The notes: generated by a model from the letters alone, not told the origin. A stretch of 5,809 nucleotides of DNA from Methanobacteriaceae archaeon (GCA_900769095.1 CAAGFH010000114.1:1-5809); one strand, 5' to 3'. Shown: positions 1 to 5,809, counted from the first letter of the stretch. Translations and numbers: made by a program.

Positions 1-19
1 ACGTGTGCTCTTCCGATCT
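1..19. other. Illumina TruSeq adapter remnant (artefact)
   Basis: The first 19 bases are identical to the 3' part of the Illumina TruSeq read-2 adapter, the well-known oligonucleotide ending in GCTCTTCCGATCT. They sit exactly at the window edge, where an untrimmed adapter is expected, and the genomic reading frame of the adjacent gene makes sense only from about base 20 onward. This is library sequence joined to the end of the contig and should be masked. Bases 20 and 21 are ambiguous, because a genomic base can match by chance at the junction. Confidence 0.96.
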
Positions 20-236
20 TATCATAAAAATCAGAAGCACCATTAGATAATGCTAATACAAATGGAGAAACACTCTCCCAAGCACTGTCACAAAAATCAT
101 CCGGTTTTAACCAGCCGTTAGCTATGAAAACCTGACCTTCTTCAACAATACATTCATGTTCTAGAGGATTTTCATATTTTTCAATTAAATCATCGTGTCT
201 GACTTTTCTCATAACAGTAATTTTTACTTTTTTCAT
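20..236 (-). CDS. TIGR04076 family protein, 3'-truncated by contig end
   Basis: This is a partial gene: 72 residues can be read from the ATG at 236 down to base 21, with no stop before the adapter. The product begins MKKVKITVMRKV, then has a Cys in the segment CIVEEGQVF (about residues 30-38) and the segment KPDDFCDSAW (about 44-53), followed by a hydrophobic stretch ending near FVLALSNGA. This order (basic beta-strand start, Cys before an EGQ-F turn, KP-x-x-FC-x-x-AW) is what I know of the TIGR04076 family, small proteins of roughly 90-110 residues with no established function, so perhaps 20-40 residues are missing. No signal peptide or membrane helix is visible. The start overlaps the stop of the upstream SAP/DUF6434 gene as ATGA, and a GGTGG sequence four bases before the ATG can serve as a ribosome binding site. 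The two are therefore probably co-transcribed and coupled. Family assignment is from memory of the motif pattern. Confidence 0.8.
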
Positions 237-787
237 AATGCCACCAAATCACTTTTTTCGTAACGATTGTGTCCTTTAAGACTTTTTTTATACTTCCAAC
301 ATTTAATTGCATCATCTAAAGACCTATCTTCATTATCTTCGAAGAAATCTCTAATGTATTGGTTGTATTGGAATTGTTTACCTATTGTAGTTTTCTGTTT
401 TGAATTTTGAAGATCATAATAAGCTTCAATAGCATCCGCATAGGTTTTATCAGGATTTGATTTGATCCATTTTTGGAAATTAACTTTAAATTTAAAGCCT
501 TTACCTATTTCTTTTTCAAAGAATGCTCTTTTATCTTCACTGCATTTGAAATTTTCACCTAGTTTAGCATTTAAGCCAATTTCACCGGAAGATGACTTAA
601 CTGACTTTTTTGATGGTTCGCTAAGCTTTTCACCAGTAGCTAAATAATGAATAATTCTGTTTTCCAATTCCTGTTTGCTACCACTGACTTTTAAATTGTT
701 GCTTCTGCAAAAATCCTTTAATTGTTCTTTTAAAAAGTAATATTGCTTAAACTCATCAGGAGTTAAATCTGAAGTTAATTCAACCAT
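233..787 (-). CDS. SAP domain / DUF6434 protein
   Basis: The 184-residue product has an N-terminal SAP-like helix-extended-helix motif at about residues 15-52 (FLKEQL, SGSKQELENRI, ending HYLATGE), a fold usually linked to DNA or RNA binding. A Ser/Lys-rich linker (54-70) follows, then a DUF6434-type module at about 78-128 with the signature IGKGFKF...NPDKTYADAI. A C-terminal section (133-181) repeats the same pattern as IGKQFQY...NEDRSLDDAI, ungapped at an offset of 41 residues. It is strongly charged, has no membrane segment or signal peptide, and is presumably cytoplasmic and nucleic-acid binding. That role is inferred from the SAP motif only; no enzyme motif is visible. The start at 787 fits because the SAP region begins almost at once, though the ribosome binding site is poor. 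It lies 39 bases after the GTPase gene, behind a possible terminator, and its stop overlaps the start of the TIGR04076-type gene. Confidence 0.88.
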   Translation of the reverse strand: MVELTSDLTPDEFKQYYFLKEQLKDFCRSNNLKVSGSKQELENRIIHYLATGEKLSEPSKKSVKSSSGEIGLNAKLGENFKCSEDKRAFFEKEIGKGFKFKVNFQKWIKSNPDKTYADAIEAYYDLQNSKQKTTIGKQFQYNQYIRDFFEDNEDRSLDDAIKCWKYKKSLKGHNRYEKSDLVAL

Positions 788-803
788 AATAATCTAATCC
801 ATT

Positions 804-834
804 AAAATAAAAAAAGAAAAAAGGAATTATCCTT
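804..834 (-). terminator. Terminator-like hairpin plus T-tract after the GTPase gene
   Basis: Read on the minus strand, AAGGA-TAAT-TCCTT forms a five-base-pair hairpin with a four-base loop (821-834) that contains the TAA stop of the GTPase gene (827-829). It is followed directly by T runs of six, seven and four, interrupted by single C and A bases (804-822). Oligo-T tracts are the main known signal for archaeal RNA polymerase termination, so this probably ends part or all of the GTPase transcript. The hairpin itself is weak and may be incidental. Read-through into the SAP/DUF6434 gene is possible. Confidence 0.5.
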
Positions 835-2017
835 TTGTAATAATACTAATAATGTCTCCGTCTTTTAGCTCATAGTCACTTGCAACACGCATGTTTCTTC
901 TTGCATCAACAGCGTGCATGAACTTATCACCGATATCTGTGTGAACAATATAAGCTAATTCACGAGGAGTAGCACCATTTGGAACTAAGAAACCATCAGG
1001 CAATACATTGCCTTTTTGGTCTGTGTATTTGTGTTCATCTTGAACCGGATAAACAACAATTCTGTTTAATAATTCGAAAATACCATAATTTAAAGCATCT
1101 TGTACCCCAGTACTTCCATATTTATCTAAGATATTGGTTTGAATGTATTCAAGTGCTTTAAGCTGATTTGGATTTAATTTATCAGCATCTAAGATTTCGA
1201 AATGGTCATCACCAGAAACATAGGAAATTAAACCTGCTTCTGCTGCTTTAACAAGAGCAATTTCAGACTCTGCAGAGGTTGCAATTACATTAGGATATTT
1301 TTCTTTAATTCTTTCAATGTTTTCAGCAGAATTTGGAAGGTCTGCTTTATTTGCAATAACCATCATCGGTTTAGCTATTTTTAAGATATTTCTGGTTAAT
1401 TCAATTAAATCTTCTTCTTCCCATTTATTATAATCAGGATCAACAGTTCTTTTAGCTTCAATAATATCTTCAATTGCTATTCCAGTACCAGATAGCTGGT
1501 CAAATAATACTTTTGCAATATCTAAATGCTCAGCACCAACTTTTCTAATAAGTCTTACCCAGTTTCTTGATAAAATTCCATACATCCACATTACAATTTC
1601 TTCTTCCAAAAATTGAATGTCTTCTAATGGATCATGACTTCCAGGATCAACTGGATTTCCCTCAAGGTCAGTAGAACCTGAAGCATCAATAACATGAATG
1701 AAAACTTTAGCTTGCATTAAATCATCTAAAAACTTGTTACCTAATCCTTTTCCTTCATGAGCTCCAGGAACAAGTCCTGCAACATCAATTAATTCTATTG
1801 GAAGTAATCTTTTTCCATCAATACAAATTGAATTATGAGGATTACAGGTAACTTCTAATTCTTTACATGGACAATCCTTAATTACGTGAGCAACAGCTTT
1901 GTTCGCATCAATTGTTGTGAATGGATAATTAGCCATTTCCACAGCAGATGCTGTTGCTGAATTAAAAAAAGAGGATTTCCCTACATTTGGTTTTCCACAA
2001 ACTGCAATTTGAAGCAT
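827..2017 (-). CDS. ychF: Archaeal YchF/OBG-family GTPase with TGS domain
   Basis: This is a translation-factor-class P-loop GTPase of the OBG/YchF group; family members bind ribosomes, but the exact task of the archaeal form is unsettled. With the ATG at 2017 it has 396 residues, normal for the archaeal family. Visible motifs are G1 GKPNVGKS (8-15), the switch I segment [10 protein letters not shown] (30-39), G3 [19 protein letters not shown] (78-96), G4 NKAD (223-226) and G5 SAE (248-250). A C-terminal TGS domain covers roughly 320-394 ([18 protein letters not shown]). Bacterial YchF and human OLA1 carry altered G4 motifs and prefer ATP, whereas NKAD here predicts GTP. Four cysteines (49, 51, 58, 65) form a CxC-x6-C-x6-C cluster that might bind metal. 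A GTG at 2026 is in frame and would add three residues, but it lies inside the likely Shine-Dalgarno AAGTGAT, so the ATG is preferred. The gene is transcribed away from the metallophosphoesterase gene. Symbol assigned at family level. Confidence 0.95.
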   Translation of the reverse strand: MLQIAVCGKPNVGKSSFFNSATASAVEMANYPFTTIDANKAVAHVIKDCPCKELEVTCNPHNSICIDGKRLLPIELIDVAGLVPGAHEGKGLGNKFLDDLMQAKVFIHVIDASGSTDLEGNPVDPGSHDPLEDIQFLEEEIVMWMYGILSRNWVRLIRKVGAEHLDIAKVLFDQLSGTGIAIEDIIEAKRTVDPDYNKWEEEDLIELTRNILKIAKPMMVIANKADLPNSAENIERIKEKYPNVIATSAESEIALVKAAEAGLISYVSGDDHFEILDADKLNPNQLKALEYIQTNILDKYGSTGVQDALNYGIFELLNRIVVYPVQDEHKYTDQKGNVLPDGFLVPNGATPRELAYIVHTDIGDKFMHAVDARRNMRVASDYELKDGDIISIITKG

Positions 2018-2021
2018 AATA

Positions 2022-2028
2022 ATCACTT
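2022..2028 (-). promoter_or_regulatory. Ribosome binding site that decides the GTPase start
   Basis: On the minus strand AAGTGAT, one mismatch from the archaeal Shine-Dalgarno AGGTGAT, stands four bases before the ATG at 2017. The alternative GTG start (2024-2026) is made of the central bases of this same motif and has no ribosome binding site of its own. The conserved protein begins right after the ATG ([15 protein letters not shown]), which supports the shorter form. Confidence 0.65.
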
Positions 2029-2059
2029 AATAATTTATAACATCTTAATTTATGTTTTT

Positions 2060-2073
2060 AAAATTATAAATAG
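2060..2073. promoter_or_regulatory. Possible shared TATA element between divergent genes
   Basis: The sequence AAAATTATAAATAG resembles an archaeal TATA box on the plus strand, and its complement CTATTTATAATTTT resembles one on the minus strand. Its centre is about 30 bases before the ATG at 2097. With the usual 25-27 base spacing to the transcription start, the plus transcript would begin within a few bases of the ATG and be leaderless, which agrees with the lack of a clear Shine-Dalgarno there. In the minus direction a start near 2040 would give a leader of about 23 bases that includes the AAGTGAT site. In such AT-rich DNA the match could be chance. Confidence 0.45.
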
Positions 2074-2096
2074 TTTCAGAATGATATAGTATTTTA

Positions 2097-2966
2097 ATGA
2101 CACAAAAAGATATTGACACTCCATCCGCTATGAGAATCCGTCAGGGAATTCAGGATGCTATAACATACTCACTTCCGGATAAAAAATTCGATTCAAGTAA
2201 AATTGAGGTGGTTGAAATTGATATAACCATTGACAATCTTGGATGGAATTTTAATAATTTAAGGATTTTAAACTTGACAGATATCCATTTAGGACAATGG
2301 ATTAATCCAGAATACTTGGATAAACTCATAGATTATGTAAATACACTAAATGTTGATTTAGTTACATTGACTGGAGATTACTTTTCCTATGTCACCAAAG
2401 GATATGAACAATCCCTGCAGGACTCCTTTAAAAAAATAGAATCCAAATATGGAAAATTTGGAGTTTTGGGAAATCATGACCATTGGATGGGAAGCAAAAA
2501 AGTTCGAGACATCTTTACCAATTCAAATGTCATAGATTTAAGCAATGACGTTTACACACTTGAAAAAGATGGTGAATTTTTAAATATATGTGGTGTTGAC
2601 AGCTGTACTGTTTGTGCAGATAATTTAGATAAGGTTTTAGCTAAAATGAAAAAAGATACTCCAAGTATTCTGCTTGCTCATGAACCTGACTTTGCTAAAC
2701 AATCATCTCAAACTAACAGATTTGATTTGCAAATTTCAGGTCATTCCCACGGAGGACAATTCATTATACCTAAATTTGAAACAACACCATTTAGAGGCCC
2801 AAATTCCAGAAAATATCCTGTTGGAATATATGAAGTAGGAAATATGATACAATATACAAGTAAAGGATTAGGAACTAATTCCTTTAGATTAAGAGTAAAT
2901 TGTAAGCCTGAAATTACAATTATTACTCTAAAAACAAATAAAAAACAGGAAATCCTGATAAAATGA
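2097..2966 (+). CDS. Calcineurin-like metallophosphoesterase (YkuE/YaeI type)
   Basis: The 289-residue product is a two-metal phosphoesterase. All conserved blocks appear in order: DIH (D62, H64) in NLTDIHLGQW, GD (D94) in LTGDY, GNHDHW (N126, H127, D128), LLAHEPD (H195) and GHSHGGQF (H216, H218). The GHxHGGQ ending and overall spacing are typical of the YkuE/YaeI branch, some of whose members act on lipid-linked pyrophosphates. Unlike many relatives it has no N-terminal membrane helix or signal peptide: about 50 polar residues precede the first conserved strand, so it is probably cytoplasmic or membrane-peripheral. Cysteines 165, 170 and 173 (CGVDSCTVC) form a small cluster of unknown meaning. 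The ATG at 2097 has no clear ribosome binding site but sits at leaderless distance from a TATA-like element; Met12 is a less likely alternative. The stop overlaps the start of the downstream membrane phosphodiesterase as ATGA, which suggests coupled expression. Substrate unknown. Confidence 0.93.
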   Translation: MTQKDIDTPSAMRIRQGIQDAITYSLPDKKFDSSKIEVVEIDITIDNLGWNFNNLRILNLTDIHLGQWINPEYLDKLIDYVNTLNVDLVTLTGDYFSYVTKGYEQSLQDSFKKIESKYGKFGVLGNHDHWMGSKKVRDIFTNSNVIDLSNDVYTLEKDGEFLNICGVDSCTVCADNLDKVLAKMKKDTPSILLAHEPDFAKQSSQTNRFDLQISGHSHGGQFIIPKFETTPFRGPNSRKYPVGIYEVGNMIQYTSKGLGTNSFRLRVNCKPEITIITLKTNKKQEILIK

Positions 2967-5077
2967 ATCTCTACAGTTACATTAAAGCGGCTCCAAACTT
3001 AATACTATTTTTAATAGTGAATATGATAGTCATTATAGAAATGACTCAGTTATGTGGTGATTTTAAAATTGGTGATTGGGACAATGCATTTTTTATTGTC
3101 ATAGCCATGAACATAGGATACACTCTCCTATGGCCTTTTTTTAGAAAATACTTTATGAAATTTATGGTCATGACATTTGGACTTGGAACCATACTTATTG
3201 ACGGGATTATATTCTACATTGCATGTTTTTTTATCCCAGGAGTTTCTGTTGGTCCTTACGCAGCAATTGAAGTTCCAATCGTAATATCCCTTGCAACTAC
3301 ACTTGTTGCAAATATAACAAATACAAATCAATTTGACAAATACCTAAATAAAATCATTGAGCATATTCCTAAAAAAGAAAGTGAGCCTAAAAATCCTGGA
3401 GTCATAATGCTTGAAATAGACGGGCTTTCCATCAATATTCTAAAAAAAGCTATGGATAAAGGCTTAATGCCAACACTTAAAAGCTGGATTGACAATGATA
3501 CTCATAATTTAAAAGGCTGGGAAACAGACCTATCATCTCAAACAGGAGCAAGCCAAGCTGGAATTTTACATGGGAATAATGAAAATATTGTAGCTTACAG
3601 ATGGGTTGAAAAGGAAAATAATAATCAGATTGTTGTATCTGGGAAATTAAGCGATGCTCCATTAGTAGAAAAAAGAATCAGTAACGGTGAGGGATTACTT
3701 GTTAATGGAATAAGTATCAGTAATATGTTTTCAGGAGACAGTAAAAGTGCACCATTAACCTCATCAAGATTAGGAAAAATAACAAATATCAACAATGAAA
3801 CCTTAAATACTGTATTTTTAGATGCATATAACTTCCAGAGAATATTTGCAATGTTTATATGGGATATTTTGGTTGAGCTCAAATCTCAAGTCAAACATTA
3901 CGTAAAAGATATTAAACCTCGTCTTAGACGTGGAATAGTTTATGCTGCAGTAAGAGCAGGAGCTAATGTTGTTCTTCGTGAAGTTGCAACAAATATCTTA
4001 ACTGCAGAGATATTGAAAGGTGAAACAGACACAGTTTATTCTACTTTTATGGGATATGATGAAGTTGCTCACCACTCAGGAACTCAGGATGAAGATGTAT
4101 GGCCCGTTTTAAGAAAAATTGACTTGCAAATCCAAAGAATAAATTCAATTATTGAAATGAGTGACAGAGAATATAAACTCGTTATTTTATCTGATCACGG
4201 ACAAAGTAACGGTGCAACATTTAAGCAAAGATATGGAATAACACTTGGAAATTACGTTAGAAGCTTACTTCCTGATGACATAATGGTTTATAAAAATGAA
4301 TACAATATTGACCACTTTAGAGATGCAATTATTGGTGAAAATAAACAGATTAAAACCATTAAACAAAAAATGGGAAGTTTACGTACTGATATTCTTGATG
4401 ACAATACTTATGTCCAAAACGTTAGAGGAGGAATTGAAAATAGAAAACCCGCAATAATTTTTGAAAACGAAAGATATCTTAATTTGAAAAAAAGATATTC
4501 CAATAGCTTAGAATACATTACTGGACATGAAAGTACCCAGCAAAGTACAAAAAAGGCAAAAGATTCAGAATTAATTGTAATGGGATCTGGAAATCTTGGA
4601 TTAATTTACTTAACACAGTGGAAACAACGCTTAACCTATGAAGAACTTGTTATGTTATTCCCTGAATTGATACCTGGACTTGTAAAACATCCAGGAATTG
4701 GATTTATCTTGGTAAATTCACTTACAAACGGTGGAATGGTTATTGGAGAAAACGGAATTTATTACTTGGAAAATGATAAAGTAGTAGGTGAAAATCCAAT
4801 AGCTAAATTTGGTAAAAATGCTGCAAGACACCTTAAAAGACAAAATTCATTTGACAACATGCCAGATATTATGGTAAACAGTTTCTATGACGAGAAAACA
4901 GAAGAAGTATGTGCATTTGAAGAATTAATTGGAAACCATGGTGGACTTGGAGGAGACCAAACCAAACCATTCATTTTATATCCGTCTGAATGGGAGGACC
5001 CTGGAGAATTAATTGGTGCTTCATCAATACATCATTTCTTAAAAAGAGAAATCAACAATTTAAATCCAAAAAAGTAA
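2963..5077 (+). CDS. Membrane-anchored alkaline-phosphatase-superfamily phosphodiesterase with holin-4-like domain
   Basis: This 704-residue protein joins two modules. Residues 1-120 hold four predicted membrane helices (about 12-28, 42-59, 68-90, 98-118) with the pattern of the PF04020 'phage holin family 4' domain, including a conserved-looking FFIPGVSVGPYAAIE turn. Residues 145-690 form a nucleotide pyrophosphatase/phosphodiesterase-type catalytic domain. Candidate metal ligands are D153 (LEIDGL), D366 and H370 (GYDEVAHH), D411 and H412 (LSDHG) and H659 (GNHGG). T194 in SQTGASQAGILHG is the likely nucleophile. By the positive-inside rule (RKYFMK loop, and NKIIEHIPKK after helix 4) the enzyme domain may face the cytoplasm, an inference that needs testing. 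I recall similar fusions in Actinobacteria annotated as holin or alkaline phosphatase family proteins; the holin name does not imply a phage origin. Its ATG overlaps the metallophosphoesterase stop (ATGA), so the two probably act together, perhaps on a lipid or cell-envelope phosphodiester. Confidence 0.9.
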   Translation: MNLYSYIKAAPNLILFLIVNMIVIIEMTQLCGDFKIGDWDNAFFIVIAMNIGYTLLWPFFRKYFMKFMVMTFGLGTILIDGIIFYIACFFIPGVSVGPYAAIEVPIVISLATTLVANITNTNQFDKYLNKIIEHIPKKESEPKNPGVIMLEIDGLSINILKKAMDKGLMPTLKSWIDNDTHNLKGWETDLSSQTGASQAGILHGNNENIVAYRWVEKENNNQIVVSGKLSDAPLVEKRISNGEGLLVNGISISNMFSGDSKSAPLTSSRLGKITNINNETLNTVFLDAYNFQRIFAMFIWDILVELKSQVKHYVKDIKPRLRRGIVYAAVRAGANVVLREVATNILTAEILKGETDTVYSTFMGYDEVAHHSGTQDEDVWPVLRKIDLQIQRINSIIEMSDREYKLVILSDHGQSNGATFKQRYGITLGNYVRSLLPDDIMVYKNEYNIDHFRDAIIGENKQIKTIKQKMGSLRTDILDDNTYVQNVRGGIENRKPAIIFENERYLNLKKRYSNSLEYITGHESTQQSTKKAKDSELIVMGSGNLGLIYLTQWKQRLTYEELVMLFPELIPGLVKHPGIGFILVNSLTNGGMVIGENGIYYLENDKVVGENPIAKFGKNAARHLKRQNSFDNMPDIMVNSFYDEKTEEVCAFEELIGNHGGLGGDQTKPFILYPSEWEDPGELIGASSIHHFLKREINNLNPKK

Positions 5078-5110
5078 TCATTAATAATAATTTCAAATAA
5101 ATAAGAAAGT

Positions 5111-5752
5111 ATGGCTAGTGGAAAAATTTTTATTGTCGGAATTGGCCCTGGTGCTTCTGAATACTTAACTAAAAAAGCTATTGACACTGTAAAAACTAGT
5201 GATTACACTGTTGGAAGTACAAGAGCTATTGAATTATTTGATGATGTTCAAAATAAAATCGATTTTAATGTAAAAAATCTTCTTGATAAAATAGAAGAAG
5301 GTGTTCAATTAGCATGTGATGGAAATACCATATCAATCCTCTCAACTGGAGATCCTGGATTTTCAGGTGTTTTAAATACTGTTTTAAGAATTTCCAAAGA
5401 AAAAAATTTCCCAAAAGAAAACATTGAAGTTGTTCCAGGAATCAGTTCTCTACAGCTTGCAGCTGCAAAATGCCATATTCAATGGGACAGTGCCAATGTA
5501 ATGACATTCCACGGAAGAGAAAACATAGAAGACATTTTACCAATTATAAACAATGGAAAAACAACAATTGCTCTTCCTTCAAGAAAAGTAAAGGACATGG
5601 CTCAGTTTTTAATTGATAATGGCGTTGATGAAGACAGAAAAGTTGTTGTCTGTGAGAGATTAAGTTATCCAGATGAAAATATTGTTGAGTCCACTTTAAA
5701 ACAAATAGCTCAAAGTGAATTTACTTATATGTGCATTATGGTGATTTATTAG
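5111..5752 (+). CDS. cbiE: Cobalt-precorrin-7 (C5)-methyltransferase CbiE
   Basis: The 213-residue protein belongs to the SAM-dependent tetrapyrrole methylase family and best fits CbiE, which methylates C5 of cobalt-precorrin-7 in the anaerobic cobalamin pathway. Methanogens need the resulting corrinoids for their methyltransferases. Family blocks are GIGPG (10-14) after a short beta strand, VGSTRAIELF (34-43), the SAM-site loop STGDPGFSG (78-86), VVPGISSLQLAAAK (107-120) and FHGRENIEDI (133-142). The length is usual for a stand-alone CbiE; there is no CbiT fusion, and CbiT is not in this window. The ATG at 5111 is the first possible start and directly precedes the conserved N-terminal strand. 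No convincing Shine-Dalgarno is visible in the 33-base gap, so it may use a leaderless start or be read through from the phosphodiesterase gene. The reading frame ends normally with TAG. CbiE has no evident functional link to the phosphoesterases. Confidence 0.93.
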   Translation: MASGKIFIVGIGPGASEYLTKKAIDTVKTSDYTVGSTRAIELFDDVQNKIDFNVKNLLDKIEEGVQLACDGNTISILSTGDPGFSGVLNTVLRISKEKNFPKENIEVVPGISSLQLAAAKCHIQWDSANVMTFHGRENIEDILPIINNGKTTIALPSRKVKDMAQFLIDNGVDEDRKVVVCERLSYPDENIVESTLKQIAQSEFTYMCIMVIY

Positions 5753-5762
5753 GACAATTTAG

Positions 5763-5806
5763 TCTTAAAAATCATTTTAAAAAACATTTATCATTTATTT
5801 TTAAGA
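5763..5806 (+). terminator. Inverted repeat with T-rich region after cbiE
   Basis: A perfect ten-base inverted repeat, TCTTAAAAAT (5763-5772) and ATTTTTAAGA (5797-5806), encloses 24 bases just downstream of the cbiE stop. The enclosed part contains TTTA/TTTT runs. It may mark the 3' end of the cbiE transcript, since T-rich stretches terminate archaeal transcription. Only one pair in the stem is G-C and the loop is long, so the hairpin is weak and could be chance in AT-rich DNA. The window ends three bases later. Confidence 0.35.
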
Positions 5807-5809
5807 ATA

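Noticed and set aside
462..1161. Plus-strand reading frames at 462-647 and 979-1161
   Set aside because: They lie wholly antisense to the well-supported SAP/DUF6434 and GTPase genes, have no ribosome binding site and show no recognisable protein pattern.
2034..2041. TTATAAAT on the minus strand as TATA box for the GTPase gene
   Set aside because: It is only about 20 bases from the ATG at 2017, so the expected transcription start would fall inside the coding sequence.
2946..2957. CAGG-AAAT-CCTG hairpin next to the start of the membrane phosphodiesterase gene
   Set aside because: The stem is only four base pairs and lies inside the upstream coding sequence; the AGGA within it is 12 bases from the ATG, and chance explains it as well as regulation does.
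2963..3325. Prophage remnant suggested by the holin-like domain
   Set aside because: The domain is fused in frame to an intact phosphodiesterase and flanked by housekeeping-type genes; no integrase, structural phage gene, attachment repeat or composition shift is visible.
3128..3882. Minus-strand reading frames at 3128-3331, 3477-3662 and 3625-3882
   Set aside because: All are antisense to the membrane phosphodiesterase gene, whose motifs are intact throughout this region; the short frames have odd residue composition and no initiation signals.
5080..5092. TTAATAATAATTT-like stretch as a separate promoter for cbiE
   Set aside because: The distance of about 25 bases to the ATG would suit a leaderless transcript, but the sequence is a poor TATA match and such stretches are common in DNA this AT-rich.

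Overview
The window looks like one end of an assembled contig from an AT-rich methanogenic archaeon, most likely Methanobrevibacter or a close relative in Methanobacteriales. The grounds are the strong AT bias with AGA-type arginine codons, an archaeal-type YchF/OBG GTPase with an NKAD G4 motif, a stand-alone CbiE, TATA-type promoter sequence and very compact gene packing. The genus is inferred from the overall look, not from a database match. The first 19 bases are not biological: they match the Illumina TruSeq adapter, so the first gene is cut by a library or assembly artefact.

Left half, minus strand, in order of transcription: an OBG-family GTPase (827-2017), then after a 39-base gap with a terminator-like hairpin and T-tract, a SAP/DUF6434 protein (233-787), then a TIGR04076-type small protein (20-236, truncated by the contig end). 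The last two overlap as ATGA and are probably translationally coupled. Right half, plus strand: a calcineurin-like metallophosphoesterase (2097-2966) and a 704-residue membrane-anchored phosphodiesterase (2963-5077), also overlapping as ATGA, followed 33 bases later by the cobalamin-pathway methyltransferase CbiE (5111-5752). A 79-base divergent promoter region (2018-2096) separates the halves, with one AT-rich element that could act as a TATA box in both directions.

The most interesting unit is the coupled pair on the plus strand: a soluble metallophosphoesterase and a fusion of a four-helix membrane domain (the 'phage holin 4' type, PF04020) with an alkaline-phosphatase-superfamily phosphodiesterase. 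All expected metal ligands can be seen in both. The pairing suggests joint hydrolysis of a membrane-associated phosphodiester or phospholipid-type substrate, but the substrate cannot be read from the sequence. I see no mobile element, CRISPR array, tRNA or rRNA. No stretch over 300 bases lacks a gene.
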